Under the pieces are notes generated by a model that was given only the letters and a program-made list of their open reading frames with translations, did not search any database and was not told the DNA's origin. A stretch of DNA of 64,000 nucleotides from Sipunculus nudus (taxonomy: Eukaryota > Annelida > Sipuncula > Golfingiida > Sipunculidae), in NCBI GenBank assembly GCA_026874595.1, contig CM049319.1:58104917-58168916 (forward strand). Direction: 5' to 3'. A program made the translations under genes and the position numbers. Below are positions 1 through 13,036 of the stretch, piece after piece; position 1 is the stretch's first letter; each line of letters begins with the position of its first letter.

Positions 1-1165
1 CTAGGGAGAACCTCAGAGAATGGTGAAATCTAGAGAGAACCACAGATAATGGTGAAATCTAGAGAGAACCCCAGAAAATGGTGAAATCTAGAGAGAACCT
101 CTGAGAATAGTTAAATCTAAAGAGAACCTCTGAGAATGGTGAAATATAGAGAGAACCTCAGAGAGTGATGAAATCTAGGGAGAACCTCAGAGAATGGTGA
201 AATCTAGCGAGAACCTCAGATAATGGTGAAATCTAGAGAGAACCACAGATAATGGTGAAATCTAGAGAGAACCCCAGAAAATGGTGAAATCTAGGGAGAA
301 CCTCAGAGAATGGTGAAATCTAGAGAGAACCACAGATAATGGTGAAATCTAGAGAGAGCCCCAGAAAATGGTGAAATCTAGAGAGAACCTCTGAGAATAG
401 TTAAATCTAAAGAGAACCTCTGAGAATGGTGAAATATAGAGAGAACCTCAGAGAGTGATGAAATCTAGGGAGAACCTCAGAGAATGGTGAAATCTAGCAA
501 GAACCTCAGATAATGGTGAAATCTAGAGAGAACCACAGATAATGGTGAAATCTAGAGAGAACCCCAGAAAATGGTGAAATCTTGGGAGAACCTCAGAGAA
601 TGGTGAAATCTAGAGAGAACCACAGATAATGGTCAAATCTAGAGAGAACCCCAGAAAATGGTGAAATCTAGAGAGAACCTCTGATAATAGTTAAATCTAA
701 AGAGAACCTCTGAGAATGGTGAAATATAGAGAGAACCTCAGAGAGTGATGAAATCTAGGGAGAACCTCAGAGAATGGTGAAATCTAGCGAGAACCTCAGA
801 TAATGGTGAAATCTAGAGAGAACCACAGATAATGGTGAAATCTAGAGAGAACCCCAGAAAATGGTGAAATCTAGGGAGAACCTCAGAGAATGGTCAAATC
901 TAGAGAGAACCTCAGAGAATGGTGAAATCTAGAGAGAAAATCAGAGAATGGTGAAATCTAAAGAGAACCTCTGATAATAGTTAAATCTAAAGAGAACCTC
1001 TGAGAATAGTTAAATCTAAAGAGAACCTCAGAGAATGGTGAAAGCTAGAGAGAAAATCAGAGAATGGTGAAATCTAAAGAGAACCTCTGAGAATAGTTAA
1101 ATCTAAAGAGAACCTCAGAGAATGGTGAAATCTAGAGAAAACCTCAAAGAATGGTGAAATCTAGA
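1..1165. repeat. 29-bp minisatellite with 290-bp higher-order repeat
   Basis: Tandem units of 29 bp, each with a core like GAGAACCTCAGAGAATGGTG, run from the left edge to about 1165. Variants recur in fixed order: a unit with CTAGGGAGAA starts at 1, 291, 581 (one base changed) and 871, so ten monomers form a 290-bp higher-order unit present three times in full, followed by a more irregular tail. The array is cut by the window edge. No function is visible. Confidence 0.95.
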
Positions 1166-3754
1166 CAGTGCACCCATCAGTCTATGGACTTATATCCAAT
1201 AACAGATGATAAAATCAAACAAATTAAGCCTGTCTGTTGGATGGTGTCTTTGACCTTTCCACAGAGTCCTATCATTGCATCAGTTCTGACAGTTTAGCAA
1301 CAACAATTACCAAAATTGTGGTATTATATCATGGAAATTTGAGGTCAGATTAAATAACCACAGTTTATATAGACGCTGGTGCTGGATTTCATGTACTTTT
1401 GACTGTCAGCAAAACATACTTAGATTGATAAGACATTTAACAGGCTTCTCTGTGTGTCCATTCATTACATTCTTATGCCTTTAAAATACTAGTGGTTTCT
1501 AAGAATAGACCCCAGGTTATATAGCTCCCAGGATGTCCTGCCATACTATATTTAATGTGTTTTAACTCATGAGAAATGTTATGAAAACCCTAGAACCCTG
1601 GATCTAAAATTGAGCAAATGATCATTATAAGGACATTTTTAGTTCTTGATATTAATGACCATCATATTATGTCTGCTTGCTTTATGAAACATCATAATGT
1701 AAAAAATGAACACACTGCAGCTGTTAACATGATTAAAATTGATTAATCAATTATGATAAAAATAAATCAGCAATGATTAATAAATTTAATATTTTAGTGT
1801 ATTGTGTTGTCACGTTCATTTCAGGGTTATAACAATGTAAATTAACAGAAACTGATGAATATGTGATGATTTAGAGATTAATACTCTACAAAAATCTTTT
1901 TAATTTATATTTATGATTCATTTAAAATTTATTCTTTTGTCTGCATATCTCCATAAACAAATTTGATACTGTCACCTCAATTGACACTTTCTGATTTATA
2001 TGTTCTTGAGCTAATGCAAAGTTATTGGTAATAATCCGTGCATTGCAGTTTTGGAATCACCAGTAACAAAATTTAAAAGTCTGTGAATTGACATTTACTA
2101 TATATTGAAAATAAAGAAAACATGGCAGTATATATTTTTGCCTCCTCCCGGAGGGTACGTGTTCATCCCTGTTCATGTGACATTTTGTGTGTTTGTTTGT
2201 GCACGACATAAACTCAAGCAGTCATTAACTGAATCCCATGAAATTTTCAGGGCACCTCAGGAATTTGGCAATGAAAAATCAGAGTTTGGTTTTGGTCTGG
2301 CTTATGATCCGGATCCAGGAGGGACTTCTAGGAATATTCACAAATATGCAGTCACATATATATATATAAAAACAATTAAACCTGGCAATTTGGTCCAAAT
2401 AAGTGAATGCAAACACATGTTAGGAGAACTTATACACCAGTGAACCTGGGGATATGGGCCAGTGAGTGATTGACAACAAGGGTTGTGGAGTACCCCACAT
2501 CAAGGACTGCCCATATGGCAGAGGCCTGCATTCCTGAGAATGCATATTTCTAGCTGTAACACATTTTCTCACCTTGAGTATCTATTAAAGTCCAGTCACA
2601 CCAGAGCTTTGATCACTTGCCAGTCTGACTAGTCACAGGAAACTGGGGATCGTGGCGACTTTCTGCGACTGTTTTTGGCGAAAATCAGTTGCGGTCACAA
2701 TAGGATAAAACTAACACATGAATGTTGCACAGCCACTAGTGACCACGTGACAGTTGTCATGTGACCTGTCTCGCGCCCATAATAAGACCATCCATGACAA
2801 CCTTGTGACCAGTCACCACAGTAGTAGTCATATATGGATTTTTGATAGTTTTACAACTGTTGAAATTACTGGTCACTGGTTGTGGATGTTTAATCTGTTG
2901 GAAGCCATTGTGTCAGACCATCTTAAGATGGTCGCACGATAGTTTCATTAATTAGCATCTGCTTAAAGATAACTAACAATCAGCCACGTCTACTTACGAC
3001 CAAACCCGTTGTATGGAGGGTTGAATGCAGATTTTCCTCCTACGAATGTTCCCGACCACCAGTGACATGTTGTACACATGTTGTATGATTGTCAGTGATT
3101 TCCAACAGTTACAGTTCATATATATCTAGACGCAGTATCCATCTCTGTATACAGAGACAGAGAGCACCATATGGTGCCCTGTGATATTACTTTAGAAATG
3201 TCCCTCCTTTGGCCACATTACCAATCATAATCTAGCTAACCTTAACAAAGCTTTAACTATGATGTCTTGCTTCTTAACTTGCCCAAATAAGAAAATAAAA
3301 CATATTTTCCAGGTGCAAAGTAGGAAGCAATGCTAGCAAGTTTCTGACCAGACATGACATATTGCTTAGGGTCAAGGTTGCAGGGAGACCCCAGTTTCCA
3401 AAGTCCTTCTGATGTTTGGCTATTAGAAGTTTCTTACTCATTCATCATGGAGATCCAAGCATAAGATTAACTGTCTGGTCCCTAAAATAGTGTCATCTAG
3501 TGTCTAAAACAGAAAGTTCAGGCAATATAATGGCTCAAAGAGGGGCTTGTGGCTACTTGCACATTTTCTCGTTTTATCTTTTTGAAATGGTTTAACCATC
3601 CAGGTAAAGACCAGCATTTGTTTATTTTAAGCTAATTATAGGATTTATTTAAAAAATCTGTGTGCTTGCTCACATTCCAATATTTTATTTGGAGTGTTGG
3701 TAAGCCTCACTAGGAGGCTTTTAATGTAGGTTACTACATGTCTAGTCAAAACAC
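1166..3754. other. Non-coding, no gene recognised
   Basis: AT-rich sequence without a coding signal. An open frame at about 2105-2443 carries low-complexity stretches and starts on a non-ATG codon, so I do not call it a gene. A less AT-rich block at about 2600-3130 has repeated GTGACC/GGTCAC-type words and may be an old mobile element, but I could not find its ends. Confidence 0.5.
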
Positions 3755-5328
3755 GTTGTACCTAGTGGTGGGCCGATCATCGAGTTTTATCGAAAGTCAG
3801 TCGGTTTGCTGCCACTTTCAAGCCCTCGATTACCAAAGGCAACTATCGATTACATCATAATCATACTATAATTCACGGGAATCTGTTTGTTTGTTTGTTT
3901 GTCTGTCTGTCTGTCCGGATTCATTCGCACGCTAGGGATCGCACGGTCGTCAAACTTCGTGGGAGGCTGCATCTTGGTCCGGGGAAGAACGAGTTTATAT
4001 TTTTTAGGCGTTTGGCCTCAAAAACGATAAAAATATTATCGGTTTAATACCTCTGCTGTGCCATGGCCATTCTCGCATAGTGCGCCCACGTCGTCCTCAA
4101 TCTCCTCTCGCTAACCAATCAAATCAAACCTGACATAGTCTGCCAAACATTCACTACGTCTCGGCCTTTTTTAAGCAGTCCGCTAGGTCTACACAAATTA
4201 ATGTTGTTGTGGGTTGACCGCGGGGACAAATTTTGACCGGGAACATCTCACCACTGCCCATATCGGCAATTTTGGCACAAATGAATCATGTTGCGGGTTA
4301 ATCGTTAGGACAAGTTGTTGTGGGTTAACCGCGGGGATGAATTTAGACCGGGAACTTCTCACCACTGCCCATATCGCCAATTTTGGCACAAGTGAATCAT
4401 GTTGCAGGTTAATTGTTGGGACGATTTTGGACGCAGAACATCTCACCCCTCGCCACATTTGTGTCAGTGCATTTCAAACGCGCACGCCATGTCAGTGCTT
4501 ACTCATAATTTAAGAAAAGTATGGTTGACCGGGAACATCTCACCACTGCCCATATCGGCAATTTTGGCACAAGTGAATCATGTTGCGGGTTAATTGTTGG
4601 GACAAGTTGTTGTGGGTTAACCGCGGGGACAAATTTAGACCGGGAACATCTCACCACTGCCCATATCGCCAATTTTGGCACAAGTGAATCATGTTGCAGG
4701 TTAATCGTTGGGACGATTTTGGACGCAGAACATCTCACCCCTCGCCACATTTGTGTCAGTGCATTTCAAACGCCCACGCCATGTCAGTGCTTACTCATAA
4801 TTTAAGAAAAGTGTGGATGCAGGTACTGATATGGGTATATTCTAGTCATGATAATGAGTCTTTGTTCCCAAATAACTTCCGTATGTAACTGAGTTTACCA
4901 CGGTAGATGCGAGAACAGAGGACTTAATAAACCTCCGTGAACTGGCAGGGAGCTGCAGAATAAGCAGGGAGTTTTGTAATGAGATGTATATTGCACAATA
5001 TGGGCGGTATGGCGTTAAAATGCTCCATAAATTCCCTGGGTATATGAAGCAAGTAGATGTCCTGGATTGTGGTTTAATTCTTGATTATTATAAATTATTA
5101 AAATGAAACTTTTAAGAGCATATTTTACTAATAATAGGAAAATATGAAAATGCAAAAACTTCTTTTCTTTACTAAAACATGCTGGCTTGGTTAAGAATGT
5201 ACAGTTTCACAGAAAACTGCATGTTTCTCTATATTTGCCTGAACCGATTATTAATCAATCATCGATCGGTTTGCTCATACCGATGATGGATTATAAAAAA
5301 GGAACCGACTCCCACCTCTAGTTGTAAC
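3755..5328. mobile_element. Non-autonomous hAT-like DNA transposon with 8-bp target duplication
   Basis: The left end at 3763 reads TAGTGGTGGG and the right end at 5320 reads CCCACCTCTA, an inverted pair with 9 of 10 matches. They are flanked by GTTGTACC (3755-3762) and GTTGTAAC (5321-5328), 7 of 8 identical. Ends of the type TAGNG plus an 8-bp duplication are characteristic of the hAT superfamily. The 1558-bp interior has no transposase frame; it carries a GTTT/GTCT microsatellite near 3890-3915 and a tandem repeat at 4200-4810. It is therefore presumably mobilised by an enzyme encoded elsewhere. Confidence 0.8.
4200..4810. repeat. Tandem repeat (about 291 bp) inside the hAT-like element
   Basis: Two near-identical copies of about 291 bp, for example ATTTAGACCGGGAAC at 4341 and again at 4632. 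Each is built of shorter, diverged subunits sharing CATCTCACCACTGCCCATAT and TTTTGGCACAAGTGAATCAT. Open frames on both strands here simply follow the repeat and are not genes. Confidence 0.85.
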
Positions 5329-6937
5329 CCCTCAGCTAGTGTGACTTGGCCATAAACCATACACATTTAATACATATACTTTGTTAAGTTAACTGTATAG
5401 ACAGATCATGAAAATTAAACCCTCTCGAAAACATTAAATAATTGGAAATCGTGAAACCTTTGCAAATATGAAGCCAGCTACAGTAGGTGTAGTACATTTC
5501 ACTTTCTTGAACAGTTTAACATATTTGTATAGAGACTAGTCCGTTCCACAGTATGACGCCCATTATAATGTGAATATATATTTCAATAAACTGACTAATT
5601 TACTCCAAATGGCATGTTGCAATTAAGGAATGGGACATGGGGCCTAATTAAGTATAATGAAATTTAAATAATACCTTGCCAAATATTTAAGTAATGCAAT
5701 AAAATCGAAATCTGAGAAAACAGTATTTTTTACAACATCTCAACCAGTCAGATGAAAACCAAGGTCACTGGTCACATGCCAAAACAACTACATTTTAAAT
5801 TGGCCGATTGGTTTTTGTTAGTCATAAATATTCTAAAAATCAAATTGTCAGAGTGAGGCCATTAACTCATGATAGATGACATGTCACTTGGCCAAAATTT
5901 ATGAAGAAACAGAAGGTTGAAAAATATAAATCTTGGTTTTTGTTGTGTAGTTTTACATCTCATATTAAGCCTTTGCTCCCTCATCAGCTTTAGTGTCCAA
6001 TTGTGTGATGATATTTAAAATTAAGAGAATAATCGCCAATTTTCAATGGGCATTCCATCACATCTAGACCTATTACAGGTAAACTACTTGCATGATGTTG
6101 TTGGCTTCAAATTGCAAGGTTAAAATTTTGAGAAATTCACCTATTCATTGCTTTCCGTTGGTTCCATTTTTGCGATCTCACCTAACAAAAGACCAAAACA
6201 GAGGATAACCATTATTATAATTAATACTTATAAGTATCAAATAATTAGTGTGCAAAATTTTAATAATTACACAGGGACACAAGTATCAACAGATTGGAAA
6301 TTTTTATTCATAATCGGAAGATAATTTCAAAGATCCGAAATCATTTATAATAGCATTCTTTGAACATACACAATAAATTTTCATTAATTTTGCCAGCGTG
6401 AAAATCAGTTGCTTCTTTAGAAGCCTAAGCAAATAAATGCATACCCTAGAAGACTGGACAAAAGTGCCCTGACAGAAGAGAATTGGTAATTACAAAAAAC
6501 GTAATCCAGTTGTTGAGGCACAGGGATTGGAATCTGGGGATAGCTAGTTGACACATCTTTCTACCAGCAAGGATCTGGCTGCTTTACTTTCATATGCCTT
6601 GCTTCATGTAGCCCACTCTGGCATCTGTTTCATGAATAATGAACAAGCCTGTCCACATTCAGACTGAAATAAGAACTGCCAATCATATCCCACAAACTTA
6701 CTGTTAACAATTATTTATCTGTTCAAAGGCTGTCTGCACAAGAACACCTGCACCAGAAACTGGATGGGTTTACTAGGCTTTATTTGATTGGGCAGATTCT
6801 CATTGTCCTTCTTGCATGAAGCAAGGTGTCTGGTAGTGTAGTAGCCAGATCTGTGCTGACTAGAAGATAAGTTGACAGTGATGTGCAAATCCTGTGGTTG
6901 CATCATCTACTCATTTTGAATAGCTTTTAAATATTTT
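5329..6937. other. Non-coding, nothing recognised
   Basis: AT-rich unique-looking sequence. No exon, RNA gene or clear repeat was found. Confidence 0.5.
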
Positions 6938-9553
6938 TAGCTCAGCTGACTATAAGTCATCTGAGCTATAGTCGTGGTCCATTGTCCGTCGTCCGTCCGT
7001 CCGTCCGTCCGTAGATGTGGCACTTTTTGAAACCGTAAGACCTAGGAATCCAAAATTCGGCATAATGTTAGATGTCCCCAAGATCTCCTACCAAGCCGAA
7101 AACTGGGTCTTTGCAACTTCGTTCCTTTGAGAAATTAAGGAAAAACCTCAATTTTTTATTAAAAACCTATTTTCACACTTCAGGACTGCCTAATATCAAA
7201 ACCACTCATCTGTTTTTCCTCATATTTACCATAAATATTCCTCTATATAGTTCCTATGTACAAGCCAGAAATTATGTCTGTATTATTTAATTTAAAAAAG
7301 TTATGGGCCCAAACAAAATGCATTTTGTAAAAAATCAGGAAAGATATTTGATCACTTAACACAAAAAATGTTAAAGCTATTGACCTTTTTTCCAGTAATA
7401 TAACTTTAATTAATCAAAATTAAATTGTATACCCAAAATTAGATGAAAATCTTTTAAATTTTCTAAAATATTAATAAAAATAAAAAATTGGTACCTTAAA
7501 TTTTGCCAAACTTTGACCATGGCACGTTTTTTTCCTGTAAGTACTGTGGATTTAATTTTCACAGCATGTTTTTGTTAGCATTTCAACTGTTAACACCAAA
7601 AATTTGAAACCAGTTGATCAAAACCTGTAGATTTTAATAAGTTTTCCAGCACCATGTAACAAATTGTTTACATCAAGCTAGTGTTATGCAGTTTGCAAGA
7701 GCTCAGCTCCCCAGCTTCAGCTCTTAGTTCCTTAAATTAGGCATACAGTTAGATGTCTCCAAAATCCCCTACCATGCCAAGAATTTGGTCACTAGGACTT
7801 AATACCTTCGAGATATTAATGAAAAACTTCATTTTTCCATTAAAAACCCATTGTTACACTTCAAGACTGCCTAATATCAAAACCACTGATCTGACTTTAA
7901 TCATAAATACTATACATATTTTTCATTCTCTATGCACATGCCAGAATGATGTCAGTATTGCGTAATTGTTTTAAGTTATGGGCCCAAACATAATGCACTT
8001 TGTAAAAAATCAAGAAATATATTTACTCCCTTAACAAGGGCATTGCTGAAGCTAGAGATTTTTTTGTCAGGGATGTAACATTATTTAATAAAGATTCAAT
8101 TGAATACCCTAAATTAGTTCTGAATTTTTCAAATTTTATAAGTTATTAGTATAAATATAAAATTAGTACCTTAAATTTTGCCCAACTGTGACCATGGCAC
8201 GTTTGTGTCCTGTGAGCACTGTTGATATAATTTTCATATCATGCACACATTAGGATTTCAGCTTTTTAGTTTAGAAAGCTGAAAGAAATTGGCCAAAAAT
8301 TGTAGCTTTTATTAATGTTTTTTATGAGACCCTGTCAGACTTTGGCTCTCTCCAGCCCCTCTTGAGTCACCTGTATGTTGACCTTGTTGACCTTTCATCA
8401 AATTATGCACGCTTGAGGCGAGGCATACAGGAATCCAGGCAGCTTATGGCCAGCCACAGTTGATCCAGGTGTCCAACCCAACTCATCTAGTAGTTTTAAC
8501 CAACAACATAACAATAAACAATAAATTAATAAATTTTTATTGGTTTTTAATAACAAATTAAAGAAAAATAGAAAAGGAATTTGTTAGTTTATAATAACAG
8601 GAAATTAACTTGCAGTTACTGATGATATAAGAATCTTGTATCGATGGGTAGAATGTCACATATTCCAAATAAGACCATGCAGTCACCTATGGCATTTTTC
8701 AGTTCAATTTTAATGATAAAGATGTAAATCATATTATTCATTACTAATCATTAGGGATCATATGAAGGAAATTAATGATAGACAAAGATGCAGTTGATAA
8801 TATTAATCTAGATTCCTACTGTGTCTAGTGTGTACATTGATGTGAAATTAGTCCAAAATGAATTTTTTACAGTTATTTTTTAATATAAATAAAAGCCATA
8901 AAACCAGGTACTTATGATCATTATTTAAATGTGTGAATTTTGTATATTCTGGATTCTCAACATAATGGGTTGGTGAAACTGAATAAATACCAGACATGGT
9001 GCAAATACTTTGTAATTGTATTTAAATACGAATATGATTATGTACTCCATTATAAAATTTCTTGCATAAAGAATAGGAATTCAGGTAAAAATGAAAGTAT
9101 ATGAATACTCGTGCAAATACTTTCAAAATGTATTCATGAATGCATTCATGAATATATTCTTTAATATTATTTTAATAATCATATCAGTTATATTTCATTT
9201 AAAAAAATCATATGATTCTCTTATTATTTTTATAAAAATTATATTTGGGACAATATTTGTAATTTTTTTTAATAAATAGTTAAACTCATATTATATGTTC
9301 TGCTTATAAGTTATATGGCCAAGTCAAAATCTGTGTGACAATAGTACTCCATTTGTTAATAAAATAAATGAAATCAATCCTCTTCCCTTTCTCCAAAGGT
9401 ACTATCAAAATCATACATAAGCTAAACAACAACAACTCATAATACAGCTTATATTTATTACCACACAAAACCAGCATGTGCCTCATTTCTAAATAATATT
9501 TTTTTATCATATATAACAGCTGAGCGTCGTGACCCATAGGTCCCTTGTTTATG
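6938..9553. mobile_element. Putative Helitron-like repeat with terminal hairpins and two tandem 680-bp units
   Basis: The left end (about 6938-6975) folds: TAGCTCAG pairs with CTGAGCTA and inside it TGACT with AGTCA. A GTCC microsatellite follows. Two diverged direct repeats of about 680 bp come next, visible as AGATGTCC/AGATGTCT near 7070 and 7751 and as GACCATGGCACG at about 7517 and 8192. The right end (about 9518-9553) has the near-palindrome GACCCATAGGTC and ends CCCTTGTTT; the same end is seen at 14084-14116 and 31272-31315. Assignment to Helitron-like elements is inference from end structure; the two ends may belong to different insertions. Confidence 0.5.
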
Positions 9554-9639
9554 GCCATTACTAACAGGTAAACCAAATGATAGGACACCTGAGGCAAGTG
9601 TATTTTTAATTTTATATATTTAGTGGAAGGTTTCTGTTG

Positions 9640-10580
9640 ATGGAAATGTTCAGTGGATACTGTGATTGGCTGTATATTCTTAAGGTTAAATATTCTCGAT
9701 TTTCACTTTTTCTTGATTTTCAGTGTTTGGCAAGGGTTTTATTTTTGAGATTTCCAGGAGCTAGCTTCACCAAATTTATGCCAAAAGTTAGTTATCTAAA
9801 AAACTATTGGATTTTGCTTATTTTTTGGCTAACTGCATTTTCTTAGATTTTATAGGGAAAAGCTGAAAAACCTTTAAAAATCTTCTTCTCCGAAACTGCT
9901 CAGCCAAATTGTCAAATATTTCGCAGAAATGATTCCTGGAACAATCTCTCTCAAGTTTGTTCGAACGGTTCAAGTTTGGTGATTTTTGGAGGAGTTACAG
10001 GAAGTTTAACTAAGCTATCTGTCCAAAAAAGCATAATATTACAATCTCAGAGACGACTGGTGCTATCATCACCAAATTTCATGCAAATGTTGGTCACATG
10101 AGTCATATTTAAAATTGAGATATTGGTGGTGCCACCTGCATCAACCATTTCTGTACATGGTTCATCAGCCATCAGTAAATTAATCCATAATTTCTCAGGA
10201 ATAGCAGGAGCTGCCATTCCTTAATTTTATGCAAAAATCTGTCACATATCAAATGATGTGGGATTGAGTGTTTTGTGGCACCACATGCAACTTACATTTT
10301 ACAGGGAAAAAGTTAAAAAAATTTGAAAATCATCTTCTCAAAAATCATCAACCAAATGGTTCAATATTTCACATAAATGATCCAAGAGACCAGCTCTCTC
10401 AAGTTTGTTCAAATTGTTTTGGTTTGATGAATTTTAGCCAGGTTACAGAATTTGAAATTAATCAGGTAAGCATACTAACATAATCTCAGAAACAATAGGA
10501 GCTAGGATCACTAAATTTTGTGCAAATGTTGGTCACATGACTCATTTGAAATTGCAGTTTGTTGGCACCACATGCATCGA
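9640..10580. mobile_element. Fragment of dispersed repeat family B
   Basis: Shares long stretches with 17893-19820 and with intron 8 of RP2, for example TTTTTTGGCTAACTGCATTT and CAGAAATGATTCCTGGAACA. The block is AT-rich and has no long frame. Neither terminus of the family is present, so this is a truncated copy. Confidence 0.75.
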
Positions 10581-10587
10581 CCTGGTT

Positions 10588-10850
10588 TTTTAGCTCAGCT
10601 GACTGTAAGTCAACTGAGGTATAGGCATGGCCCTTTGTCCTACATCACGCCGAATGTCCGGCCATCTGGGCATCTGTTAGCAGGGCATAAATCGTAACTG
10701 CTGGACCTAGAAACTTCTAAGTGAATATCAAGGGAGGTCAATAAAAAATCTCCTTGGAAACCTGATATTAGGTCACAGTGACTTATATCCTTCGAGCTAC
10801 AGGGTTTTGAGAATCCCATCAAGATTTCTAAAGGCAAATCAGGGGTTGAC
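10588..10850. mobile_element. 5' end of a Helitron-like element (partial)
   Basis: Begins with the same terminal hairpin as the 6938 element (TAGCTCAGCTGACTGTAAGT and its partner), then diverges. No matching right end follows closely, so it is probably a truncated insertion. Confidence 0.45.
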
Positions 10851-10919
10851 ATTAACAGTTAAATAGGAATCAAATCAAGAATTGAAGGTCAAAATCAATA
10901 ATTGAATCAATTCTAAGGG

Positions 10920-11458
10920 CCCTTACAATTCACAGACCTTATAATAACTACGCTCCCGAGGCAGTGGAAATCTTGCACTTCTAAAGAAGCTACTGATTTT
11001 CCTGCTGCTTGGTTTGACCGTTTTTGATACATTTAGACACAAGGTGGTGGATCCTAGTCTGGCAGCAAACCAAATGCCAGTTAAAAAACACTCGAGAGGC
11101 ATCATGGCTCCGCCCATAGCTGTGCATCACGTGCACTTCAAGTGCACTCAGGTGGTTACTCATAGTAAAAAACAGCTGAATTTTAATTGCTCCCTCTATT
11201 TTCGCATCATTGTACAATTTGATTATGACAAAACGACTGTTAGCTCAGCCACGTATCCATTTGCCAGCAAAACGGAAACCAGCCAGCGAGGTGTGCATGG
11301 AACCTATGTTGTTTCATTTCATTTGAATTACAGCTCACTGCTGGGCATCCTTTGTACACAAGAACCTGTGAAAACCACATGTGTGGCCATTTTCTGTGAG
11401 CCTGTGGCCTGTTCAAAAGGTTGCCTGGGCTATGAGCTGTCATTCAAAATGTAATGAA
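10920..11458. other. Unique, less AT-rich block with a 126-codon open frame (unrecognised)
   Basis: An ATG-initiated frame runs 11074-11454 on the + strand and stays open upstream to 11014. The opposite strand is also partly open, which lowers the coding case. The predicted protein has no motif I recognise: no signal peptide, no obvious domain, scattered Cys and His. The block contrasts with its AT-rich, repeat-filled flanks. It could be an isolated exon, a decayed gene or conserved non-coding DNA. Comparison with a related genome would separate these. Confidence 0.25.
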
Positions 11459-11999
11459 CAACATTGGTTGTGTATTCCTTGCTTGGCTTGTAAACTGTTT
11501 TGTCTTTACGCAAGGGGTCTCATCTGATTGGACCAAAATAGAGTACTCCTCTCTGGTGTAGAGATTCAGGATACGATATAGGTAGTAGGCCTATAGGTTA
11601 AGAGCTGTGTAAAGAGCGTATTTAATAACATGTATCATCTGGTTATGTATTGCCTCATTCAATAGATAATGCCACCAACAGACAGAAACCTATCCTTAAA
11701 AATAGTATCAGTATTATTGTTGGTACTCCGTACTGGTGTACTTGATATATCATCAAACCAAAACCAGATATTAATATTCACACTTCTACAAGTATCCAGC
11801 CCTATTAAAATCTTCCACTGCTGTTGAGGTTTAATTAATGGCAGATAATGACAGTGTAAAATACATTTTAGATCTTAGTGTGTAAAAAATTCAATTATCA
11901 GAGAAATACTTTAGCAAAATGAGCAGATAAATCCCCCACAGAGATTTCAATTAAGTGTTGTTTTATTAGTTTTGGGTGACAGACTGAGTGTCAATGTTG

Positions 12000-12340
12000 A
12001 ACCCTGGTTTTGTTATCTCACAAGGCCAGGAGGGACCCATGAAACCACTGTCGCACACTCTCAATGCATATTTCTGAAGCCCTCCAAGCAGCCCATTTAG
12101 CGGGGCTAGGTACAACATCAAGGAAAAAAAAACGGCATGGTTTGCTGATCAATGGCTCGGGAGTTAGTCTGGAGCTTTTTATCAGGCGAGACCCGTCTGA
12201 TGGCTGGACAGTAAAAAGTGGAGTGTTTCACAGGCTTATCAGAGATCTGGACGAGCAGGCGCCTGACATGGCATCCAGGCCAAGGCAAATTATGGCTAGT
12301 ATTTCTAGTGGCTTGTTCTTACATCGATACTAGCGACAAT
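12000..12340 (+). other. Unique block with an 89-codon ATG frame (unrecognised)
   Basis: Frame 12064-12333 starts at ATG and ends at TAG. The product would be basic, with an Arg/Lys cluster near residue 25, and matches no family known to me. It is preceded by CTGTCGCACACTCTCAATGC with no clear promoter. Its base composition is richer in GC than the flanks, like the 10920-11458 block. It may be an exon or a conserved non-coding element. Confidence 0.25.
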
Positions 12341-13036
12341 ATCATGTGACCTGGTTATTGTGACTATTCTTTCAAATATTGATAATACTGAAATTAATAT
12401 TCTCTTTCATGAAAAGGAACATGAAATTAATTCCAAAGATATTTTAAAAATTCATTCCTTGGTTTGATTTTGTTCTATTTATTTTAAGAGTTATGTGGAT
12501 AAATATGTTCTTTTTATTCCAGAGTCAGATTATATGAAATTATTTTTTTGCATGGATAGGAAAAATTTAAAATAAAAAAAAACAAAAGAAAGTAGTCCGA
12601 GAGCACAAACCACCGCCAGGAGCCTATTCAAACTTTGCATGGTACACAAGGAAGGCCAAGGTGTACAACACCTCGAGAACAGGTCACATCCAGAACAAAG
12701 TGGTCCAATAATTTAATTGAATGGCCACCCCCCTTGACAAGGACAGAGAAATAGTTACATGTCACAATGGTGTAGAACCCTTATAATTAAATGGATGATT
12801 GTGATGACCCAGATAACCTCTACAATTTAATTGGTATTTCCTTGGGTGAGAGCCTTACCTTCTGCAAAATTTCATCTAAAATTCAAAATCCATTCTCAAC
12901 TTTGCAAGTAAACTTGCAAACAGAAAAACCTACCTATGTAACTAACAAAAAACAACAATCATGGGAGCAGTGCTTGTTGTGAGGGTACATCATCTGCTGG
13001 GGTCATGGGGATTACTTAGTGTATGTGTAATCATGT

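Noticed and set aside
4198-4805. Several overlapping frames of 60-100 codons on both strands
   Set aside because: They follow the 291-bp tandem repeat inside the hAT-like element and have no domain.
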